From an uncultured Bacilli bacterium (GTDB lineage Bacteria; Bacillota_I; Bacilli_A; RF39; UBA660): a DNA stretch of 36,126 nucleotides. Where the stretch lies: contig CARJCM010000006.1 in NCBI GenBank assembly GCA_948999435.1, positions 1-36,126 on the forward strand. Direction: 5' to 3'. Below the pieces are notes generated by a model that worked only from the letters and a program-made list of their open reading frames with translations, had not been told where the DNA came from and did no database searches. Position 1 is the stretch's first letter; each line of letters opens with the position of its first letter. The position numbers were made by a program, and so were the translations under genes. This document shows positions 9,250 to 19,000 of the stretch, piece by piece.

Positions 9250-9891
9250 TCACTTTCTAACTATTTCATAAATTAATGGTATTAAATCATTACTTCTAAC
9301 AAAATTAACTACATAATCTTCTTGTTCTTTAGAAATAATTATTCCTATTGTTTTATTTTTATCTACCTTTATAATTATAGGATTTTTCATATCTTCCAAA
9401 ATTGTATATTCTTTTTTAGGCACAATTAACTCTACATTTTTAGGTTTATTAATTAATCTTTCATATGAATTTGATTTTATTTCTTCAATTAGTTCCCTTT
9501 TAGAAAGATTTCTTTCAATACATAAATTAATGTAATAATTTCTTTTATTCTCATCCTTAATTGGCAATACTTCTCTAATGTGACTCCAAGTTATAACGCG
9601 CCCCACTGGGGCGCATTTTGGAAATGCGTTATAAAATTGTCTGAACTTGCGCAAATTTGTAGCATCATACCCTTTTCCATAATCCTTAGTAAATTCTATA
9701 CTCCATTTTTCAATTAATTTATCTCCTCTTCTAGCATGTAAAGAACCGCCCTGTACTTCGACTAACAATCTACCAATATTCCAATAATTATTTAAAATAT
9801 CATAATTTTCTTCTAATATTCTTCTTTTTTTATTTATCTCATTCTTTTTTATAAAAGATTCTATTTCATTATAATAATTTTCTTCTTTCAT
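9250..9891 (-). CDS. DUF1016/YhcG-type protein lacking the nuclease core (copy 3, first in operon, internally deleted)
   Basis: The likely start is ATG 9891 (213 aa), with AAAGGA 9 nt upstream. A longer GTG start at 9909 would overlap this site and add six residues not matched in the paralogs. Residues 1 to about 180 align with the DUF1016 N-terminal region (NNYWNIGRLLVEVQGG, YGKGYDATNLRKFRQFY, ITWSH, VLPIKDENKRNYYI). The protein then jumps in frame from KNPIIIKVDKN to KTIGIIISKEQ, so about 83 residues present in copies 1 and 2 are missing, including the Asp and ExK catalytic residues. The last 30 or so residues match copy 2 almost exactly. It is probably nuclease-dead but may keep any binding function of the N-terminal domain; it could equally be a decaying gene. 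It also carries a palindrome. Confidence 0.8.
   Translation of the reverse strand: MKEENYYNEIESFIKKNEINKKRRILEENYDILNNYWNIGRLLVEVQGGSLHARRGDKLIEKWSIEFTKDYGKGYDATNLRKFRQFYNAFPKCAPVGRVITWSHIREVLPIKDENKRNYYINLCIERNLSKRELIEEIKSNSYERLINKPKNVELIVPKKEYTILEDMKNPIIIKVDKNKTIGIIISKEQEDYVVNFVRSNDLIPLIYEIVRK
9598..9614 (-). repeat. 17-bp perfect palindrome inside DUF1016 copy 3
   Basis: The minus strand reads GCGCCCCAGTGGGGCGC: 8-bp arms and a 1-nt centre at CDS nucleotides 278-294 counted from ATG 9891. It is more GC-rich than its two counterparts. A 9-bp inverted repeat, TTATAACGC at 9591-9599 and GCGTTATAA at 9626-9634 on the plus strand, overlaps and encloses it, so a second, larger stem is possible. 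Confidence 0.9.
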
Positions 9892-9915
9892 ATAAAATAT
9901 TCCTTTCACAAACGC

Positions 9916-9944
9916 AAGATATCATATAAAAGATAAGTTGTCAA
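9916..9944 (-). promoter_or_regulatory. Predicted promoter of the DUF1016 operon
   Basis: On the minus strand a perfect TTGACA (9944-9939) is followed after 17 nt by TATCTT (9921-9916), with TGA just before the -10. This places the transcript start near 9909 and leaves a leader of about 18 nt before the ATG at 9891. It differs from the TAGAAT-type promoters of the surface-protein genes, which suggests separate control. Confidence 0.65.
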
Positions 9945-9946
9945 AA

Positions 9947-10034
9947 ACAGATTACTTAAAATCTGTCTAGCTAAACACACCAAATCTGCTAAGCCAAACA
10001 TTAAAAATCTGTCTAGCAAAAATAACAAAATCTG
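9947..10034 (-). repeat. Four degenerate 23-24 bp direct repeats plus an inverted copy upstream of the DUF1016 promoter
   Basis: On the plus strand AAATCTG recurs at 9958, 9982, 10005 and 10028, spacings of 24, 23 and 23 bp. The first and third copies continue as TCTAGC. An inverted copy, ACAGATT at 9947-9953, can pair with AATCTGT at 9959-9965 just upstream of the -35. On the minus strand that hairpin is followed by five T, so it might also act as a weak terminator. Likely a regulator-binding or iteron-like site, but degenerate. Confidence 0.5.
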
Positions 10035-10049
10035 TAAAATTTAAATTTT

Positions 10050-10075
10050 AAAAAAGGAAGCAATTTCTTGCTTCC
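10050..10075 (-). terminator. Terminator of gene C
   Basis: On the minus strand GGAAGCAA, loop GAAA and TTGCTTCC form an 8-bp stem that includes the last base of the TAG stop, followed by six T. The same GAAA-looped hairpin ends genes A and B. Confidence 0.85.
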
Positions 10076-13000
10076 TAACTTGTTGGTTTGTTATTTAAGT
10101 CACTTATTGTTCTTCCTACATAATTTATGATTTTTACTTGATCGGTTATATTTACCTTTCCATCAAATGTTAAGTCTCCTGCTAGCATTTGATATTTATC
10201 AAATGTTGTTGTTCTTCCTACATAATTTATCATCTTTACTTGGTCAGTTATATTTACTTTTCCATCTTTTGTTAAGTCTCCTCTTACTATTACTCGTAAT
10301 GTATCATATACTCGACCATTCTTCTCTAACTTCAAGACTAATGCTGTTGCAGTAAGTTCACTTTCTCCTACTTCACTTGTATCTAAGTATACTTTTAAGT
10401 CTTCTGGACTATTCTCAAAGTTATTTTTAAAATCACTTATTATTGTACTCGGGCTTATTCCTATTACATAGTCTTCTTCAGTATTCTCTTCAAACCTTAC
10501 TATTTCATATTTATTACTTCGAAGTGTATATTCTGCGCTATCTCTTGTTATATTTAAAGTATAAGTTTGTGTTGTATATCCATCTTTTGCTATAACTTCT
10601 ATTACATAGATATTTACTATTCCATCCGCAAGTTTTAAATCACCCATCATATTTACTGTTGAATTTTCATCTTTTGGAATCGCTGTTATTTCAGATTCTA
10701 ATAATGCTTTCTTAGTACTTGATACTTGAATATTATAAGTAAACGTATTTGAATCAAATTCAAACGGATAATCTTTTATTTCTAGTTTTTCCAATCTTGC
10801 TTCTGATAAAGAAGGTTTAGTAATATTTATGGTATAGTCTCTAGTTGAACCATCTTCGGCAGTTACAGTAATAATTCTTACACTTGTACCTTCTGGAACG
10901 GGTTTAATTTCATGTCCTTGAACTTGTGAAGATTTTATTTCTGGAATAGCCTCAAAAGATAGACTTGAAATATCTTCAACTTCCAAAGTATAATTCATAA
11001 CATTTTTATCAAAGTCTGGTAAAAGTGCTCCACTACTAGGTTCTAAAGATTTTAAATAATTATTAGAAGACAATGGATTATCAATATTTAAAGTATAAGT
11101 ATTAACATCACCATTTTGTGCTGTAACTATAACATCAAAAGTATTCAAACCTTTAGATAAGTTTTTAACTCCATCTCCAACAACAACTTGATTCTCATCA
11201 TCTTTAATGACACTAATAATTACATACTCAAGTGCTGAAGTTAAATTATAATTATAAGTATTAATATTAGGATCAAAAGCTACATCTGGAGTTAACTCTT
11301 CATTTAAAGTATCTTTAACAATTAAGTTTTTAAGTTTATTATTTTTAGATTCTTCGCGTGTAACATTAATTGTATATATTCTTGTAACTCCAACACTAGA
11401 TCTAACTTTAACTTGAATTGTATTTAATCCAGGATTAAGAGAATGTTTACCTACACCACTAATTATTTTAGAAGTATTATCCTCAGTGGTCGCAAAAACT
11501 TCAATTTCTGCTACATCACTTGGAACAACAACAGAATAGTTATTAACCTCTTTATTAAATAATGGATTTAAAACACCACTACTTAAGAATAAAGTAGCTA
11601 AATAATTATTTGTACTCATCTGTCTATTAACATAAATAACATAATCCTGCTCTAATGTTTCATTATCATTTACGATTCTAGTAACATTAACATGAACTTC
11701 ATTCATTCCTATATTAAAGTTTTCATTTCCTAAAATTGTTACAACTGCTTGATTATCTTCTGTTACATAATCTAAATTTAAAGAAGTTACTTCATTAGGA
11801 ACAGTTACATAATATTCTAATATAGCTTTATAAAATTCTGGTTCTAGCATAAAATCTTTAACAGCTAAACTTTCTAAAAATGCACTTTTAATAGGTTCTC
11901 TAATTACATTTACATAATAAATATTAGTTTTACCCGATTCACTTGTTACAATAATTTCTAAATTATTATCTCCAACCCTTAATTTATAAGTACCAAAACC
12001 AGTAACAACTGCTCCAGCATCTTCTTTAGTACCAAAAACTTCTATTTCTTCAATTTCATTTGGCACTACTACTTGATAATCATTAATTAATTTATCAAAT
12101 GTTTTATCTAAAGCCCCTTCACTAACATTTAAGCTTGCTAAATAATTATTATCACTAGCATCTCTCGTAACTAAAATTGTATATGTTTTTGTAGTTCCTA
12201 CCTCACTAGTTACTTCTACATCAAAATAATTCTCTCCAGTTGAAATAGTATGTAGACCCACTCCGTTAATAGTTGCATTTATATCTTCAGCTTTAGCTTT
12301 TATCATAACACTATTAACATTATTAGGAACATCTACTACGTAGAAAGTAACTCCTTTATGAAATACTGGAATTAAAACATACCCTTCTACTTCCAAACTT
12401 TCCAAGTTATTATTATTACTAGCAGCTTTTTGAACATTTAAAATATATTCTTTAGTTGTCTCACCATCTGGTGCAGTTACAATTATTTTAACTTCATTCA
12501 TACCAGTTGTAAAATTCTCATTTCCAATTATTTCATAAGTTGCTTCATCTTCAACTAGTTTAATATTTGTAAATTCTAAATATTCTTTACTAGTATTTAA
12601 TGAATAAGTAGTTACATCTTTATTAAAACTAGGATTTAAGATATGATTTTTTACAACTAAATTTGCTAGTGATGCATCATTAGATTTTTTTCTTGTTACA
12701 ACTATTTGATAATCTTTTTGAATTCCTGATTCACCAATTACAAATACACTAATTAAGTTCTTACCAACATTTAAATTCTTAGTACCTAAGCCTTCAATTC
12801 TTACAGTATCACTAAAAGCATTTCCTATAATTTCAATATCAGTTGCATCATAAGGAACTTCTATCTCATAACTTAAAATATCTGGATTAAAAGTTGGTGT
12901 TAAATCTCCTCTATTAGTAGTTAAATTTTCTAAACTCAAGTTTTCAGTTGAAACATCTTGTCTTGTAACATTAATAGTATACATTTTTCTATCTTTATTA

Positions 13001-16000
13001 TTTGGTGCTGTAACGACAACTGTAAACTCTCTAGATACTCCAACTTCTAAAGCTCCATCATTTCCATTGATAACAACTTGTGCATCTTTATCTTTAGGAA
13101 TAGCTTCTATATGAAGTTTATTTAAATTATCAATTTCATTAGGAACTTTAACTTCATAATAAATAGTAGTTGCATTAAAGTTAGGAATTAATCCTCCCTC
13201 TTTAATATATAAGAAACTTAAATCAATATTATCAGATTTATCTCTTACTACTCTAACTACATAATCTTTATAAGTATTATCTTCTGCTGTAACTCTAAGA
13301 GTTATATCATTAATACCAAAATTCAAATTATAAGTACCATTTCCCCTTACTACTGAAGACTTAGAGTTTGGAATACCTTTTATTTCAATATTATTTACAG
13401 CATATTGAACATTTATTAAATAATCATAATTTTTAGTTACATCATCATTTTTAATAACTTCACTACCACGATTATTTAAAACTTCTAAAAGAGTTGTATC
13501 ATTATCCATAGCTTTTATAACATTTATTGTATAAGTTTTAACATCTCCAGATTCACTAGTAACAGTAATGTTAATTTCATTATCACCAGTTTTTAAATAA
13601 TAAACTCCATTACCTGCTACTATTGCCATTTTATCTTCACTTATAGCATTAAATTCTATTTTTCTAATATTACCTGCTACATTTAGGGTATAAGATAATT
13701 TATCTTTAGCAAAATCAGGTATTAATAAAAACTCATCATCAATTTTATAATTTAAACTAGCTAAATTATTATTATTCGATATACTCTTATAAACATATAT
13801 TTTATAAACCACAGTTGATTTATCTTCTGCTATACCTGTAACAACAACTTCATTTACCGCTTTATTTAAATTATTACTTCCTCTTACTGTATAAGTAGCT
13901 TTAGCGTCTTCCATTACAACATTAACATTTACACTATCTTCACCATCATTTAAATTTATATAATATTCATGAGTATCTTTATTATATATAGGGTCTAAAG
14001 TATAACCATCAATTGTAATATTTGAAATATTAGCATTACTACTCATACCTTTATAAATAGTAAGATTATAAATATTTACATCATATTCTCCCTCACTATT
14101 TAAAGTCTTAGATTTTACTTCTATTTGGAAATTATTAACTCCTGATTTTAAAGTTTTAATTCCTGTTCCACTTACAGTAGTACCTGCTACATCTCTAGCA
14201 ACTGCATTTATATTAACACTTGTTATATCACTACCTACACTAATACTATAATCATTAATACGGTTATCAAATACTGGTGTTAAATCGAGCTTTTCTGAAC
14301 CACTAGTTACATTTAAAGTATTTAATAATACGTCTTTTTCATGTCCTTTATATACATGTAAAATATAAGTTTTAGTATCACCATTTTCTGCTGTAACTGT
14401 GATAATAATATTATTCATTCCTTGTTTAATATCATTAACACTTGTTTTATAAGGTTCATTAGTTAAAACAATATTTTTAATTTCTACTTTTGTATTCTCT
14501 TTTCGTTCTGGAACCACTTCAATATCAAATGAGAATCCCGTTGGTAAAGTCAAATAATATTCATATTTAAATGGCTCAAAATCATCTATTGTAATATCAG
14601 GGTTAGTAATAATTATATTCTCTAAATTATTATTCCCAGTAACATCTCTTTTAAAATTATAAGTATAAACTATATTAGCACTTCCGTCTTCACTTATAAC
14701 TTCAACATATATAGTAGTATTTTCATTATCTAGCTTAAATATTCCATCTGATAGAATTGGTGTATTATTAGAACTATCTGTAAAATCATATTCTGTATAA
14801 TAATTTAAAGTTTGCCATTTACTTTTTAAAACTGGAACTATTTCTATTTCCTTAACCGCATAAGGTAACTCTATATTATAATTTGTAGTTGTTTTATCAA
14901 AATCATATTGACAATAACCTACATTCATATTACACAAATAATTAGGCATACGCTTTACATTTATATCAAGAGGATAAGGGTCATTATCAGCCTCCCTATA
15001 TACATTAATTACATAAGTTCTTGTACTTCCATCTTGAGCTGTAACTACTATATCGATAGTACTATCACCAGGCATTACTTCTATTTCTCCTGTACCTATT
15101 ATAGATGCTAATAAATCTTTAGGAACAGCTTCAATATTTATTTTAGATTGTTCTTTAGTAAGTTCTATATTATATTCTTGAACCCAAGTCTCAAAATATG
15201 GATTTAAATTAATAGTATCATTTCCAACTTTAATAACTAAAGAATCTAAATAATTATCATTAGGAATTATATCCGCAGTCGTAATACGAGCATATCCATC
15301 GGTATTATTACCAGTTCCATTAGGAAAATATCCTCCACTTGGTTTAGGCATAAGTGTTTGAGCACCTTTATCAGTAGTCCATTCATAACCTTTACCATCA
15401 ATCATTAAAGTCTTACTAAATAAATATCCACTATAATGATTACTATTACCAGTATGAATAATTCTATCTTTTGATGAAAGCTCATCGATTGCATCACATC
15501 CATCATGTCCAGAAATGAATGATGAACCACCACCTGCACCAGTAACAAAGCCTGCTCCACCACCAGCATAATAACCATTACCAGCGCCTGTGCCACCAAA
15601 AGCATAACCAAATTGACCTTTTCGCCCTGAACTATCACCATTACCACCAGCAGTTTGCGTACCGCCTTTTACACCACTACCACCATTATAGCCAACAAGA
15701 CCGCCACCTGCACCAGGAATACCTGTTGTAGCAGAGCCTCCGCCACCAGCGACCATAATACGTGATTTTAAAGATTCAAAATCTTTCCAAGCGCCACCTA
15801 CTAAACGAATATCTGTGGCACCACCTCCAGAATATCCTGCTGAATTACCAGTTCCAGCATTAAATCCAGTGGCATTACCAGATTTAACAGTTTTTTGCCC
15901 AACATAAACATAAAGTTCAGTTCCTTTTTCTAAATAAAGCATTCCTTTAGTATAACCACCATAAGCAGCCCCTGTTCCCATTGCACCCCATAATTCTACG

Positions 16001-19000
16001 TTATAATAAGCAGTTATTGGTGCAATAAAAGTTTCTTCTTTGCCACTATAAGGATAATCAAACTTTTCAATTACAGCTTGTTTTAATATTTTTAAATTAA
16101 TTGTATAAACACTATCTGGGAAACCTTCTAAACTAGAAGTAATCGTAATAACTTTACTATGTTCCCCAATATATTTATCACCAGTAATCTCTATATTTAC
16201 TCCATCATAATATGGAATAACATTTAAATCAGCATTATGAACTAAAGCACTTATTTCTAAATCATAAACAAATTTATCTGGTTCAAAACGAATAGTATTA
16301 CCTAGATTTTGAAAAGATACTTCTTTTAATAAAGTAGTTTTTTCTTTATTAAGATTAATTCTATAAAGCTTATTATTTTGTCCATCTTCAGATACTACTA
16401 AAATCTCCACTGCTGTTTCACTACTAACTAATATTTGAACTCCATCACCAGTAACTGTTTGATTTTCATTATATTTTACGGCTTCAACATAAACAGCTCC
16501 AGCATAATAAGGAAGTGTCATACTATATTGAAAAGTATTTTCATCAAAATCTTCAAGCATAACTCCATTCATCTTAATTCCTTTTAAGAAAGGATTAGAA
16601 CTAGCTGCTCTTGTTAAAGAAATAGTATATATTTTAGTTTCACCATTTGAAGCAGTAACTACTATTTCATAATCAGTTTCTCCAACTGGAACCCTAAAGT
16701 CACCTACTCCTAATATTGAAGCATCAATATCTTCTTGCAAAGCATCAATAATTATATTAGTTTCATCTTCTTGTAAAGTAAAATTATAATTAAGTTGTGT
16801 AGGCGAAAATTCGATAACAACATCACTACCATCAATATCTTTTAAAGGTTCATTATTATCATCAGTTAAATTAATTGATTGTAAATTATTATTACCATTT
16901 AAATCTCCTAAAGCCGATATTTTAGCATAACCATTATCATTATTACCGACCATTGTTTTTGTACCATCAAAAGTTGGCATATTAGTTTTTGCTCCTATTT
17001 TATTAGTCCATTCATAACCTTTTCCATCTACCATTATCGTATCTACAAATTTTAAACCACTATAATGAACGCTATCTCCTGTATGAACTATATTAGTCTC
17101 GGTTGAAGTCTCACTAATCGCATCGCACCCATCGTGCCCTGAAATAAATGATGAACCACCACCAGCACCCGTTGTAAAACCAGAGCCGCCTCCAGCATAA
17201 TAACCATTACCGCCACCTGTTCCACCATAAGCATAACCAAATCTACCATTTCTATCAGCAGAACTACCAGCACCACCTGAAGTTTGTGTTCCACCTTTAG
17301 TAGTATTACTTCCATTATTGTATCCGTTTAAACCACCTGCAGCTCCAGGAACTCCACCATTTGCAGTTCCTCCGCCTCCAGCTACCATAATACGTGATTT
17401 CAAACTATCAAAATCATTCCAAGCACCACCTACAAGTCTTACATCAGTAGCACCTCCACCAGGATAACCAGCCGAAGTTCCAGTGCCAGCATTAAATCCA
17501 GATGTATTACCAACTTTACTAGATTTTTGACCTACATAAAAATACAATATAGTACCCTTTTTTAAATAAACGACACCTTTAGTATATCCACCATAAGCTG
17601 CACCTGTACCTACTGCACCCCATAATTCTATTTCATAATAACCATTAGAAGTGACTTCATAAGTTTGAACATCACCTGTATAAGAAAATTCTTGTGCTTT
17701 TTTTTCTAATTGGTTTCTATAAACATTAAATGTATAAACATTTTCTTTAGTTCCTTGTTTTATTTTAACAAGAACTTTATTTTTACCAACTCTCAAACTA
17801 TCAGCATTTATTATTTCATAATCCACTCCACTTGGTGTAATTATTTCTGGAGTTAATGCTCTCTCACCATAACCAACTTCAAATTCATAATTAAATACTT
17901 TATAATCAAAATCAATTTCAACTTCTTTAAAGCCAATCGTAACTGGTACAATTTTTTCATAAATATTTAAAATAATTATATCTAAATTACCATTACTATC
18001 TAAAGCTGTTATATAATGCTCAGTATTAGCTTTTAAAGTAACATTCCCAATTCCCATTACATAATCAAACTCTTTTAAAAAATCAATTTTAATTGTTGTA
18101 TTTACTTCTTTATCATTAATGTATACATTATAATAATGTTCATTAACACCATCAACACCATCTGAAACCTCAGCATCATCAATAGTAATACTTTCTATAA
18201 TTTTTGTGTTTAATAAAGATATTTTAGCATAACCATTTCCTGTATTTCCCACCATTGTTCCAGCTCCATCATGAGTTGGCATTCCAGTGCTTTCTTTATC
18301 CATTGAAGTAGTCCAATTATGACCATCACCATCAATCATTACTGTATCAAAAAAACTATAACCACTAAAATGAACACTATTTCCCGTATGAACTATATTG
18401 GTTTTAGTTGAACTAGCTTTAATAGCATTACATCCTGCATGTCCTGAAATATAAGAAGAACCTCCTGCTGCTCCGCTAGAACAAGCCGCTCCACCTGCTC
18501 CATAATATCCTGAACCACCAGAGCAACCTCCGCCGCCATAACCAAAGCCACCATGAACATACATATTATTATAAGATTCTCCGCCTTTAGTTTGAGTCCC
18601 AGGATTATTTGTTCCACCAGCTTTACCTATTAATCCACCACCAGCTCCAGCTTTTCCGTTTCCAGATCCACCTGAACCAGCTACCATAATACGTGTCTTT
18701 AAACTCTCAAAATCATTCCATTCCCCACCTGCAAGTCTAATATCAGTTGCACCACCACCAGGTAGTCCTCCAGCACTAGAAAAACTACCATTAAAAGATA
18801 CTCCACCTGACGAATTACTTCTACTTTGACCTACATATACATATAATTCTAAACCTTGTTCTAAATAAACAGAACCAGCTGTATAACCACCATTACCTCC
18901 AACAGAACCACCTTGAGCTCCCCAAAGTTCAACACGATAAACACCTGTTGCAGGAACTACCCATTTTTGATAATCACCAACATAATCAAAAGAATAAACT

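Noticed and set aside
7417..9891. DUF1016 cluster as a mobile element or complete restriction system
   Set aside because: No transposase, integrase, target-site duplication or methylase was found in or beside it.
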